Shown piece by piece: positions 12,501 to 24,900 of a stretch of DNA of 64,000 bases. Where the stretch lies: the NCBI RefSeq assembly GCF_958298935.1, contig NC_084936.1:6517501-6581500 (forward strand). Direction: 5' to 3'. A program made the translations under genes and the position numbers. Numbering within the stretch: the stretch's first letter is position 1; each line of letters starts with the position of its first letter. The notes under the pieces were generated by a model, which ran no database searches, had not been told where the DNA came from, and was given only the letters and a program-made list of their open reading frames with translations. This DNA comes from Phragmites australis (taxonomy: Eukaryota; Streptophyta; Magnoliopsida; Poales; Poaceae).

Positions 12501-12575
12501 GTTTTCAAGAGCTAGCACAACACTTCTAACAAAAATTCTTTACTATTAGGAAAAGTTAAAAATTAGTGTGTTACA
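9535..12575 (+). mobile_element. 3.04-kb solo LTR, family A copy 1 (TSD TTACT)
   Basis: The element begins TGTCACACCC and ends GTGTTACA, so it has the TG...CA ends of an LTR. A perfect 5-bp duplication TTACT flanks it (9530-9534 and 12576-12580). No polyprotein is encoded. A second copy of the same family is at 36151-39082. Shared landmarks are GTATGCCA near the start, a GAGTAC...CAAGTA motif near 9855, a GCAGAGGTTGT block at 10170, CGCTCCACGAACCGGTCC at about 10560, and CTAAATCGGAG near 11120. The GC-rich part at 11450-12300 contains a TATA-like site (GTTTATATAGG at 12019). A solo LTR from recombination between two LTRs is the simplest reading. A complete small non-autonomous element is the alternative. 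Orientation is arbitrary. Confidence 0.85.
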
Positions 12576-12581
12576 TTACTC

Positions 12582-12832
12582 TAGTTACACTGCTCATACT
12601 CGAGTTGTAACTATTGTTACCATGACTTGAATGGTAACTATAGTCATAATACACCTGCCAGTGTCATAACTAAAGTTATGCTGCCCATACCTGAGTTGTA
12701 ACTATTATTACCATGATTTGAATGGTAACTGCGATCATAGTGCACCCGTTAGTGTCGTAACTAGAGTTATGTTGTCCATGTCCGAGTTGTAAATATTATT
12801 ACCATGACTTAAATAGTAACTGCTGTTGATAT
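12582..12832 (+). repeat. 91-bp tandem repeat, about 2.7 copies
   Basis: Successive units start the same phrase GAGTTGTAA at 12602, 12693 and 12784, giving a period of 91 bp. Each unit also contains TTACCATGA and a GTCATAACT/GTTATG pair with dyad symmetry. The array starts directly after the target duplication of the solo LTR and lies about 3 kb upstream of the starch synthase start codon. Copies differ at scattered positions, so the array is not recent. Confidence 0.85.
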
Positions 12833-14039
12833 TTATATATTTAAAAATAATTATTGAAAATATCACGGTTTGTAGCTATTTAAAAATATAGTCGTTGGGA
12901 TATAATGAGTTAGATATTGAAAGTCTGTTGGAGAGTACATTGATATTGGAAGGGAGTTTTATTAGGAAGACTCTCCGTATAGAGTTTTGAGAGTGATTTT
13001 TTAGAAGTATGTTGGAGATACCTTTAGAGCATGTCATATGATGATATATTGGGTGTCTTTTAATATTATACCCGTTCTTTTTTTTTCTTGTCGTTGAGGA
13101 CATCAGTTTGGTCTTCAATACATACGTTTTGACTAATATTTTTTCTAAGCACTATTTGCTATTCAAAGTTAATGAAAACATAATCATTTAAAAGTATTTT
13201 TCATTACAAATCTACTAATATCATTTTCATTTTTATGTGACACTTTTTTAATATATTAGTGACAAAAGTTTTAAAGTTAACCGCAAGCTTTCGTAAACGT
13301 CATCTATTTGGGAGCAGAGCGTATATGTATAGGGATACAAATGGGTACACAATGAGAAATTTTAGATCATTATTTAGTTTATTTTTTCCTTAGTTTAGCT
13401 AGGTAAAAGTAAATATTAATTTATTTTTTTAGTTTTTGATCAATCTATTAGTTAAAAATACAAAATTTGCTTCCTAAGTATATTATACGGTGTGTTTTTG
13501 TTTGGTGCATTAATTAGGGTACAAACATGGGACTGAGATCGGACAGAAACGGAACGCAACAACTATGTGCCACGCACACTCTCGTGTGCAATGCAATTGT
13601 ATGTTGGTTTGATCTACTCGATCGGCCGTCATTTGGATCGCCGGAGCCGTGCAGGTCACTCCTTTCTCTGGCCTCTGCCCATGCAAACGCAACGCAAAGG
13701 GGCGGTTCTTCCGTGGATGGGGGCTCGACGGATCCTGCTCCACATAATGTGATGTGATGTGGGCGTCTAACAGAAAGGCATGGGATGAGAAGAACGTATA
13801 CGGTTCTGTTCCTCACGTGTCACGTTGGATATCTGTAAAATTTTAAAATAAATGTATCTTTAGTAAATCTGGAAAAATATATAAATAAAAAATTCTCTCT
13901 ATGGTCGGAGGGGAGAGAGAACCACTCCCATGATCCTTGACACCATTCCTGCTAACATTAGGAGACCTTTCGCATCCCAAGGCCGAGCTGGCAACAGAAG
14001 CCAAATTTTCTTTGCCCCATCTTCGTATGCTCCGGTAGC
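12833..14039. other. Intergenic, far-upstream region of starch synthase III
   Basis: No gene is recognised. The region is AT-rich apart from a GC-richer patch at 13510-13830. Short frames there match nothing known to me. Fold-back sequence around 12890-13060 hints at an old MITE, but no ends could be fixed. Confidence 0.5.
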
Positions 14040-14346
14040 TCAAAATCTTGGGCCGGTAGGTTTCGATTTTGAATTTTTATTTTTATTTTTTTAATTTTGA
14101 AATTAGTAAAAATGTGTGTTCATTGTGAAAAATGACAAAATGTACGTGTCGCCAGTGTGCACGTTGATGGGCCATATGGTCATATCGCGCATAACGGTAC
14201 GACATATAAGTTTTCATCCTATTCACGCCGACAGGACACATAGACATATCGTCTTTTGAAAAGGTGTTATCTGTATTTTTTTGTCATTTTTCAAAATAGA
14301 TGCATATTTTTTTTCTAGTTTAGAAAATAAGTGTATATATTCGATT
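14040..14346 (+). repeat. AT-rich MITE-like unit, copy 1 of a direct duplication
   Basis: The unit runs from CAAAATCTTGGGCCGGTAGG to TATATTCGATTGC and recurs at 14400-14728. Within it, GTGAAAAATGACAAA at about 14125 is inverted as TTTGTCATTTTTCAAAAT at about 14282. The outer ATTTTGAAATTAG also pairs with the complement of CTAGTTTAGAAAAT. This is the layout of a MITE with inverted ends of about 40 bp carried in a larger duplicated block. Confidence 0.65.
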
Positions 14347-14399
14347 GCCCCAGCCGTCACAATTGGACTGTGCCTCCTCCATCGCTCCCCAAGTATTGG

Positions 14400-14728
14400 G
14401 CTAAAATCTTGAGCCCATAGGTTTTGACTTTGAATTTTGAATTTTTTTTATTTTTAAAATTAGCAAAAAAGTGTGCCCATTTTAAAAAATGACAACATGT
14501 CGCCCGTTGAATGATATGTCCATGTGGCTTGCTAGTGTACACGGGTGTAAACTTATCTCTTGTCACCTTGTTTACGATGATGGGTCACTTAGACATATCA
14601 CCTGTAACGGTACGGGTCATTTAGACATATGTTTGTTGAATGGCTGGCATATATATTTTTTTTGTTATTTTTTAAAATAGGTGCACATTTTTTCTAATTT
14701 AGAAAATAAAATGTATATATATTCGATT
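14400..14728 (+). repeat. AT-rich MITE-like unit, copy 2 of a direct duplication
   Basis: This is an imperfect direct copy of 14040-14346: AAAATCTTGAGCCCATAGG... through ...TATATTCGATTGC. It keeps the internal inverted motif (AAAAAATGACAA near 14485, TTGTTATTTTTTAAAATAG near 14660). The two copies are separated by about 50 bases. Divergence between them looks substantial by eye, so the duplication is old. Confidence 0.65.
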
Positions 14729-15966
14729 GCGAAGCGAGCGATAGCTCAATACATGGTAGGCACACCTGTTATGGCCACACCCGTCCGGGCTCTAACCCGA
14801 GTGTCGCATCACTAGGAGCTGGCAAGCCTCGGCTCCTTACGCCTTCTCTCAGACCGCCAGCTTCGATGGGTGGCACGGGTAGGCTCCTCTGCTGGCCATC
14901 TCGTGAAAAAAAAAAATCATTGCCCCCTGACTTGGCCCCTTCTTGGCAACGTGACTCCAAAAACCAGCAACCACCGCCGCGTCCGCGCGCGTGTGCACTG
15001 GAAATCGCTCACACCATGCAGGCAGGGCCACTCAAACCATCCTCCCTCCTCTGGTTGACACAAGTGCTTCGCAGATTCATTCGATTCACTCGCAAGCAAA
15101 CTACCGTTGAGCTGGACTCATCACCATCACGCTAAAGCACGCGGAAAATCCACTGGAGCACTCGTAGCTACTACGCGTACGCACGGCTGGGTTTGTGTTG
15201 GTCACACAGCTCACAAGCTCCTAAAATGCCAGCTTCTTCTGAGATGCCAGCTTCTCCTAAAGTGCTTGCAGGAAACAAGTAATTGAGGTTTGCATTTGAT
15301 TGCATTTGAGGTTTGCTTAGAGCAATTCATGAAACAAAATCAATGGTTTCGAGGGGTGTTGACAATGTAATAAGTAGACTCCTAACCTATCAGATCGCAT
15401 TAAAAAACTAAAACTTACAAAACTTATCACCGGAAAATTGTACCCGAAGTTGGTTGGAATGGATGTACCTCTATCAAACCAAATATCTACTCTTTATGTA
15501 TTTTATCAAGTGATTTTTTAATAGTAAGTGATATATCTATTAATAACGAGATGTTTATGATAAATTTATCAATGTTTAAGTTTCGTATTACTAATCTTTA
15601 ATAAATGTTATATAAGTATGTTTATACGGTGATGTAAGTGTGTGAAATGTCACTTGTGCCCACCACCCCACACACCCCATGCCTCTCGTGGCAACCCACA
15701 GCAAAACCAGACCCACAAAATGACATCTCCAGTTTCATACGAAAACCACACTTCCAAGTAAAATCAAAGGCGATAAGAAAGGATCAAATTCAGTTTGATT
15801 AAAAGTTCGGACAAAAAAAGGAGGCTTTTTCAGTGCGGTATTGTGGTGTTCGTCTGTGCATTGCAAACTAATTTTAGTTCCTACCTCGTGAGAGGAGGGG
15901 GAGAGGAGAAGCCAAGAGAGGCGTCGGTGCGCCGTGGTTTTTGCGGGGTTTTGGAGGTTTTCGGCA
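14729..15966 (+). promoter_or_regulatory. Presumed promoter and 5' leader of starch synthase III
   Basis: This non-coding region ends at the start codon at 15967. It contains a GC-rich block (14850-15140), an AT-rich block (15360-15640), then a C/A-rich stretch (15640-15760). The last 80 bases before the ATG are purine- and GC-rich (GAGAGGAGGGGGAGAGGAGAAG), as in many plant 5' leaders. I see no confident TATA box, so the transcription start is unplaced. Frames in this region are short and unconvincing. Confidence 0.45.
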
Positions 15967-18900
15967 ATGGAGATGGCTCTCCGGCCGCAGAGCCCTCTCT
16001 GCCCTCGGAGCCGCCCGGCTCTCGTCGTCCTGCCGGCCGCCGCCACTACCGCCGGTCTCGCGCAGGTATGGCTTTCTTCGCTCAAGTTCTTGATTCTTGC
16101 GGTTCTTGGTTGGTCTACTTGATCCCTTGACGCGCGTTTGAAGAGGAGCGTGTGATTGTTTCACTTGATCTCTCGATCTCTCCATTTCTTGATTGGGTTG
16201 CGTATCTCGCGGTTTTGATTTGTTTTTTTATTGCGATCATTTCTCGTTGGGGATCAAGGTGGATTTGGCGCCATGGGGGTTGTGTGATGGCTGTTTTGTG
16301 GTTCCTCGGAGGGTTTTGATTGGCTTCATTCCGGAAATGTTGCTCATTTTGGTGATTCTAAGTGAATAGTGTGTGAAGGCGACGTGATTTACAGTTCCAT
16401 TATTGAAAGTGCTTGTGAACAAAAAAAGGCGTGAGTTCTTCTGTTTTGGTCCGTATGATCGAGGAAATGTTTCTTACTTTGGGCATCTGGGGTGACGCTG
16501 ATCATTTTAATACGGGAAAGACTGCTCCTTATGACGGTATATAAGCTTTCGAAGTGAATTTGGGGGAAGAATTCTGCCTTTTTTAACTGTCATTATTTAA
16601 TATGCAGCGGCATAAATAATCTGATAGTGATTTGGGGGAAAACTGATATGTAATATCCGGCGGCATAAATAATCTGGTAGTGATTTTATGGAATTGAGAA
16701 TCTCAATATAATTTAATGGGGAAAAACATATTTATTATCTCAGAGGTATAGGCAATCTGATAAGTGATTTAACTACTGGCAGGTTTCAGTAGTAACTGCA
16801 ATTCTGACTTGTTTAAGCATTAGTTCAAAATAAGGTCTTTAATCATGAAACATGTTAAGCTGCAGAACTTACTTTTGTTGTTCTTTTGGTATTTTCAGTC
16901 TTTCATGAGGACTAGCAGATTTGCCAGAAGCAGGATTATTCGATGCACAGTATCAAGTTCAGGTCTGGGGGACAATTTTGTTGAAAGCTTATGCAGTCTG
17001 TTAGCTGTTCTGCTGACCTCATGTTTGTTGACATTGCGTTATGCAGATTGTCCTAATAGGAAATCAAGGAGGACGGTATCTCCTAAGATAAAAGTCTCTG
17101 CTTTTAGAGGCTATGCTCCAAGACTCACCATTGAATCGAGCACCAAGAAGAAAGAACACAACAACGGTGATGAAGAAGCTGTTGGTACATACAATAGGCT
17201 GTTAAGTACTGATGCAGCAGAGTGGACAGGTAATAGAGAAGTAGAAACTGCTGAAGTGGATTCTCCGCAAAATGCTTCAAGCAGTTCAACATCGGGGGAA
17301 GTGGATGTAGTGGAAGAAGCTGGGCTGGACGTATTTGAGAGGGATTTGCCAGGAAATGAATTGATCAATATATCAATAGGGGAAGCGTTCGTTGTGGATG
17401 AAGCTGAGGCTGAAGAAGACATATATGAGGTGGATTTGTCAGGAATTTCATTGAGAAGTGTTGCAATTGGGGAACTGGATGCAGTGGGTGAAGCTGAGGC
17501 TGAAGAAGACATATTTGAGGGGGATTTGGCAGGAAATGCATTGAGCAGAATATCATTTGGGGAAGCAGACACAGTTGAGGAAGCTGAGACCGAAGAAGGC
17601 AAATTTGAGGTGCGTTTGTCAGAAATTGCATTGAGCAGTTCTGCAGTTGGGGAACTGGATGCAGTGGATGTATCTAAGGCTAAAGAAGACATGTTTGTGG
17701 TGGATTTGTCACGAATTGCACCGAACTGTGTTGCAGTGGAGGAAGTGGCGGCTGTAGATGAAGCTGAGGTGGATTTATCAAGAATTGCAGCAAACAGTGC
17801 TGCAGTGGGGGAAGTGGACGCAGGAGATGAAGCCGAGGTGGATTTGTCAGGAATTGCACCAAACATTGCTGCAGCGGGGGAAGTGGAAGTGGTCGATGAA
17901 GCTGGGGCTGAAGAGGACATAGTTAAGGTGGATTTGTTGGGACTTGCGTCGAGCAATGCAACAACGGGGGAAGTGGATTTGATGGATGAAGCTGGGGCTA
18001 TACAGGACACATTTGGTGCAGATTTGTCAGGCAATGCTTCAAGCAATGGAACATACAGGGAAATGGATGCTCTGGGTGAAACCTGGGCTGAAGAAGTCAC
18101 ACATAAGATGGATATGTCAGGAACTGCTTCAAGCAGTGCAAGACTGGGGGAAGTGAATGTGGTGGCTGATGCTACGGTTGAAAAAGACACATTTGAGATG
18201 GATTTGTTAAGCAGTGCATCAGGCACTGCAAAATATATAGCACTGGAGTCTGCAGAAGAAACCTTTGCTAAAGAAGAGAATGATCAGCGACAATATCCAG
18301 CACTGTCTTTAACATCCATGGAGGACATGGCCATTGTTGAGACACCTGAAAGTTTAAAGCCTGAATCTGCGCCACTTATCAGGATCCAGGAACAGGACAA
18401 ATTGATTTTTAGTGTTCACAAGGAAGAAGGATCAATTGTTGATTTCCTTGAAGAAGATCAACCCTTGGTAGATTTCTATAGGCAAGAGAAAAATGTTACT
18501 ACAGATGATAAACATAATCAATCAATTATTGGATTCCCTAAACAAGAGCTATCTATTGCTCATTTCCCTGAGAAAAACCATTCCATTGTTGGCCCCACTA
18601 AGCAGGACCAATTAGTTGTTAGTTTCTCTGAGCAAAACCAAGCAGTTGTTGGTACTTATAAACAAGAATACTCAATTGTTGGTTCCAATAAACAGGCGCA
18701 ATCAATTGTTGGTTTTCATAGTCAAGAGAAATCAATTGTTGGTGTACCTGAACAAATCCAATCCATTGCTGCTTCGAGTAAGCCAAACCAATCAATTGTT
18801 GGTTTCTGCAAACAGCACCAATCAATTGTTCGTTTCCCTGAACAAACACAATCCATAGTTGGCTTCCATAAACAAGATCTATCAATTGTTGGTATCTCCA

Positions 18901-21900
18901 AAGAGTCTCAAACAAAGGAACTGGCAATTGTTGGGACTCACGATGCATTGCATGCGAAGGGAGTGGAAGCTAAGGTTGGAGATTACACATCTCAGAAGAC
19001 CAATGGGGATCTGTTTCACGTAAAGTTTGATGTTGGCAACTTGTTGCAGAAACATGAGGGAGATATCACTGAAGAAGCAGTGGAGATGAGAATTAGTAAC
19101 AAAGTTGATGAGGGACATCTTGTGATGATTGAAGAGCAGAAGAGCATATGCATCGATGAAGAGCAGTGGATTGTTACTGAGGAAGGCATTTCAGTGACTG
19201 AGGCTGAGATGGAAATGGGTGAGGACGAATTTCCTATGCTTTCTGAAGAAGAGAGTTCATGGGCTGAAGATGGAATGGGGATAATTGAGGATGAAGAACA
19301 GTATGAAGTTGATGAGTCCTCCATGTCTGCTGAACAAGATATTGAGGAGACACCGCAGTATGATGTGGATCCACAAGCACTACAGAGGATGCTTCAAGAA
19401 CTTGCCGAAAAAAATTATTCGTTGGGAAACAAGCTTTTTGTTTTTCCAGAGGTAGTGAAAGCTGATTCAACTATTGATCTATTTTTAAATCGTGATCTAT
19501 CAGCTTTGGCCAATGAGCCTGACGTACTCATCAAAGGAGCATTCAATGGGTGGAGATGGAAGCTTTTTACTGAAAGATTGCATAAGAGCGAACTGGGAGG
19601 GGCCTGGTGGTGCTGCAAACTGTACATTCCCAAGCAGGCGTACAGATTAGACTTTGTGTTCTTTAACGGCCACTCTGTCTATGAAAATAATGACAATAAA
19701 GATTTTGTGATACAAATAGAAAGCACCATGGATGAAAATTTGTTTCAGGATTTCTTGGTAGAAGAAAAGCAAAGAGAACTCGAGAGACTTGCCACTGAAG
19801 AAGCTGAAAGGAGGAGACAGGCAGAAGAGCAGTGGCGAAGGGAGGAAGAAAGGGCTGCAGATGAAGCTGACAAGGCACAAGCAAAGGCTGAGGTAGAGAT
19901 GAAGAAGAATAAATTGCAAAATGTATTGGATTTAGCTGGAACATATGTTGATAATTTGTGGTACATAGAGCCTAGCACTAATAGACGAGGGGCTACTGTC
20001 AGATTGTATTACAATAGAAACTCGAGGCCACTTGTGCATAGTACTGAGATTTGGATGCATGGTGGTTTCAACAATTGGACTGATGGACTCTCTTTTGCTG
20101 AAAGACTTGTTCAGCCTGATGACGAAGATGGTGATTGGTGGTATGCAGATGGTATGACCATATGACATCTCACACTTATCTGCACTTATTTTATAACACT
20201 GTAACATACTCTAATGCTAGCATAGTCTCCTTAAAACATAGCATGGATTTCCTTGTTTTAATAGTCCCATGAAGAAAAAAAAACATAGTAACTTGGAAGC
20301 CCTAGAAGCTTTGCAGTCACTTACTGACGTTCATTTCATAAAGTACACTTCTGATGAGATGAATGATCTATGTTAGATCCTTAAAGTTTGCTATTTACTC
20401 CATGAACTACAAAGATAACACCTGTTTTTTTGTACAGTTAACTTACCTGAAAGAGCATTTGTGTTGGACTGGGTTTTTGCTGATGGGCCACCAGGGAATG
20501 CAATAAATTATGACAACAATGGCAGACATGATTTTCACGCTATTCTTCCGAACATCATGACCGAGCAAGAATATTGGGCGGAAGAGGAACAGGGGATCTA
20601 TGCAAGGCTTCTACAAGAGAGGAAAGAAAGGGAGGAGGCTATTAAAAGAAAGGTCAGTTTCAACCGACCTTTTGCCTTTTTTTGGTGTATATTGTCGAGT
20701 GACCAGTACTCATTTCTATTGGTAGATTGCCTGTAGCTGACCAATTGTAAATTAAAATCAAGCTACATATCAATGGCTGAACTTGGCTGTAACTAGTCAC
20801 TTTTTGGTGTCAACCAGCTGGGTATTCAACTTTCATCTTGATTGATTATTTTCCACATTCAAATATACGTTTTCACCAAAATTACTTTAGTCTTTCAAAC
20901 ACGGTGTAGCTAACCTGACCATTTAGATCATTCTTCACTTCAAACTTGCAATTTAATCGCTAACTGGTTTGACCAGTAACCGACTATAGCCCACCTAGTT
21001 AGCAGCATTTCTTCAGAGCTTTGGTTGTACCACTTTATTATATTATCAAAGAAAAGGAGCACTTGTTCTTTCTAGCAGATATATGCCGAGTTCCCCTTAT
21101 GTTTCAACGACAGATATGGTGATGAGTCTTTTGGTTGACTTTTGCCACCTTTTGCTTGCACAGGCTGAGAGAAGTGAAAAAATGAAAGCTGAGATGAAGG
21201 CAAAGACCATGAGAATGTTTCTGGTTTCCCAGAAACACATTGTTTATACTGAACCACTTGAAGTACGTGCTGGAACCACTGTCGATGTGCTCTACAATCC
21301 TTCTAATACAGTGCTAACCGGAAAGCCAGAGGTTTGGTTCAGATGGTCCTTTAACAGTTGGATGCATCCAGGTGGTGTGTTGCCACCCCAGAAGATGGTA
21401 AAAGTAGAAGATGGTTCACACTTAAAAGCAACAGGTTTGAGCTTCTTCATTAGTATTGCTACTTTTATGTGGTACATTTTTATGCAATTAATACAGTCAA
21501 GTGCTGCTAGAGCACTAGTCAAGTACTTCTAGGGAATTTGTCTTGTACAATTTTGATCCATAGATGTTATGCCGTGTCTACTTACGAAACCTGAAGCAAA
21601 ATGTGGCATGGTTCTATTATTTAGAGAAGCTTGCTAAATATGAGTTATGCTATAAGCTTTTTACTGGAGTTTTTTTTTAAAGAAAGGCTGTGACTGGGAA
21701 AATGTTAGTATAATGCCTTCAAGGTAGTACTGTAGACCAATTTGCTTTGATGTCTTTATGTTGAAACCAGAAGGGTTCAAACTGCTACTTCCTGCTTGTC
21801 CCCTAGGACAGACAGTCAAGCCTTGGAAAAATGTGGCAACTTGCTGTCCAAACTAGGTCAAATTCATGTTAAATTTTGTCTGATGCTGAACCTTGGTCAT

Positions 21901-24900
21901 ATTCATGCAGTGGGGCATTACTTCTCCTTGGGTTCTCTTGTAATTACTTAATGTAGAACAGAGTAATGTGAAAAGCTCTTTCCTTTCCCCTTAATTATTC
22001 TTATTCCTTAAGTGACCTGCTCCTTGTCCAGTCAACGTTCCACCGGATGCCTACACAATGGACTTTGTTTTCTCGGAGTTGGAAGAAGGTGGAATTTATG
22101 ACAACAGGAATGGGTTGGACTATCATATTCCTGTTTTTGGTTCAATTGCAAAGGAACCTCCTATGCATATTGTCCACATTGCTGTCGAGATGGCTCCCAT
22201 TGCAAAGGTAATCCATATTCCTAAGTTAAGTTCTTGTGGTTAGCAACACGTGAAATGTCATTACTTTTTCCATTTTATTGTTGCATAATATTAATAACAT
22301 ATTGTCTGACCAATTCACAGGTTGGAGGTCTTGGTGATGTTGTTACAAGTCTTTCACGTGCTGTTCAAGATTTAGGACATAATGTTGAGGTCATTATTCC
22401 AAAGCACGACTGTTTGAATCTAAGAAATGTAAGTTGAAGTCCTTTAATTCATCCTATGCTGCTTATGTGCTGTGACAGCTGAAGTAGCTTTGAAGCTGGA
22501 ACTGAAGTTGACATCTCAATTTTATGAACATCTAAATATATTGTGCTATTATATATGTATGTGTGCTTCCTTGTAGTCCAGTCACTCCTTCTGTTATGAT
22601 CCTAGGATCATAAGGGGGATAAACATCTATCGGGTGGGTAGCCGGGCGTCGTCAGCTGGTAGGGGAAGGATTAGACTATAGATGGGGAGACTTAGATTAA
22701 TTCTGTCTTGCTTGATTGCTTAATCACAGCTGGTGCCAGTGCATATATAGCTGGCCAAGAGATAACCCAACCGGCCTACAAAGTCCTAATTCAAATCCAA
22801 CTCTAACTTTTCTCTAACTCTTATTTGATTTAAACTAATAGATCTCTAATCTTATCTCTAACTGAATCTGATTCAAACTAACAAACCAATAGATATACTA
22901 ACTAATCTGTCTTAACCTCCCTGATCTCGTGCTACAGTACCGTGGTTACTGTAATTCCTGCCCACGACACCTTCATTGTGTAGTTCGCTAGTCTATGTTA
23001 ATTATGTTGCTTGGAATCTTCAAAGTATATACATCAAGTAGAATTCTTGTTTGATTTGTATTAATTTTGCAAACACTTTTTTGTTCCTTTGTTGACTATT
23101 TAGTTACATGCAAGAGTGCCAGAGGCAAACACAACTTACTAAGTGATAAGAAAAAAACTTAGAGGAGGAAGCGGATATGCGATAAGTTTTATATCCCTTA
23201 TCAATTGAAGTGCATCTATTTCAATGCAGGTGAAAAATTTACATATGCATCGAAGTTTTTCTTGGGGTGGTACTGAAATAAAAGTATGGTGTGGACTAGT
23301 CGAAGATCTCTCTGTTTACTTCTTGGAACCTCAAAATGGGTACGCAGCAGCTTATTCTTCACAGATATAAAAGCACAAAGGGCTGGAGTTATACTGGTCT
23401 GTGAGTTGTAATGTAGAATTGCTAAGATGCTTTCAAGAGAACTGAAACACGACTTAGTTGCCAAGCATTAGTCCTGGTAGTCAGGCAACCTTTTTTTTTT
23501 GGCTGCTACAGTAAATTCACTGGTTGTCTGGGAGCTGGTTATGATAATTATATGTGGGATTGGTGTCTCTGTAATCTCTTTTGAACAGATAAATTTGCTA
23601 AGATGTTATCAATAAATCCAACTTTTTTTTAAGTTCAGATAACTTATATTATCGACGGGAGTAGAGATGCTACTTAGTTGGAATCTCTGGTCATCACAGG
23701 AAAATGATGGTTGGGAACTAGTTGCAATAGTGATATGTGAGATTGGAAGCTCCATGATCTTTTTCGTGGTAGACAAATTATTAGCAAAACTAAAAAAAAG
23801 AAAAAGAATATCAACCATTCATTTGACATACCAAATTGTAATTGCTTGGATAATTTATAAATATTAAGGTGATAATTATCTTACTCAAAAACATGTATAT
23901 CTGAGAGGCATGGTGGGATTCCTGGGAACAATCTTCACCTGTCTAATGGTTAGAGTTTTTGACATTGGTACCACCGCATTTTTTGTTGTTGTTTAGTGTT
24001 CTATTTCAGTTGATTTAGATGGTCCTGTTTAATTTGAATTTCATTTATACTGTTTTGAAGCAAAACTCAGTAATCATCTGGCCTACTTTTTTTTTATATG
24101 TTACAATTTATGTTCTGTGCCTCTTTTAAGTTTTTCTGTAATCTAAATAGTGTGATTTTCTTCATATGGATACCAGTTTAATGATCTATTTGTCTCATTT
24201 GGTTCACCCTCTATTTGTGGATTTTCTTGTAAGAGGCTTCAGAAAGATGATAATTTGGCATTTCCTTTTTCAGGATGTTTGGGGTCGGATGTGTATATGG
24301 AAGGAATGATGACCGTAGATTTGGCTTCTTCTGTCATTCTGCTCTAGAGTTTCTCCACCAGAGTGGATCTTCTCCAGTAAATGTTATTCGTAACAGTTGG
24401 GGTTACATTGGTTTTTTCTTGTAACATTTTACCTTCTTAACTTCTTGCCACACCTGCAGTTTATTGTGTTATAAAATCTGTATTAGTCATTCTATTTTCT
24501 GTTCCTTCACTAACGTAGTTTGCTTCATTAGCCTTTCCTTTACAAATCTTTTAACCCTTCATGTATTCCAAGAAGTTGCCTTGTTTGTTTATTTCCTTTT
24601 ACTTCTCGTTTAAAGCCGCTGACATTTTATCCTCCATACAGCATATAATACATTGCCATGATTGGTCAAGTTCTCCGGTTGCCTGGCTATACAAGGAACA
24701 CTATGCACAATCCAATTTGGCAAATGCACAGGTTGTATTTACCATCCATAATCTTGAATTTGGAGCACACTATATTGGCAAAGCAATGAGATATTGTGAT
24801 AAAGCCACAACTGTGAGTGCTAGACTGTTTTACAAATTTTAATATTATGTTTGTCATATTTCTGTGTCACCAAAAAAAAAAAAATTATTATCATGTACTC

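Noticed and set aside
16845..16898. Start codon at 16845 giving a single 1,106-codon frame
   Set aside because: The first 18 codons are intron 1 sequence. The true start is in exon 1 at 15967, which gives the conserved MEMALR... N-terminus after splicing.
17111..18226. 371-codon minus-strand frame rich in Ser, Pro and Thr
   Set aside because: Antisense shadow of the acidic SSIII repeats; its repeats only mirror those of exon 3.
18510..18905. Regular 30-bp repeats that could suggest a CRISPR-like array
   Set aside because: The repeats are in-frame coding sequence of SSIII, without unique spacers, in a plant gene.
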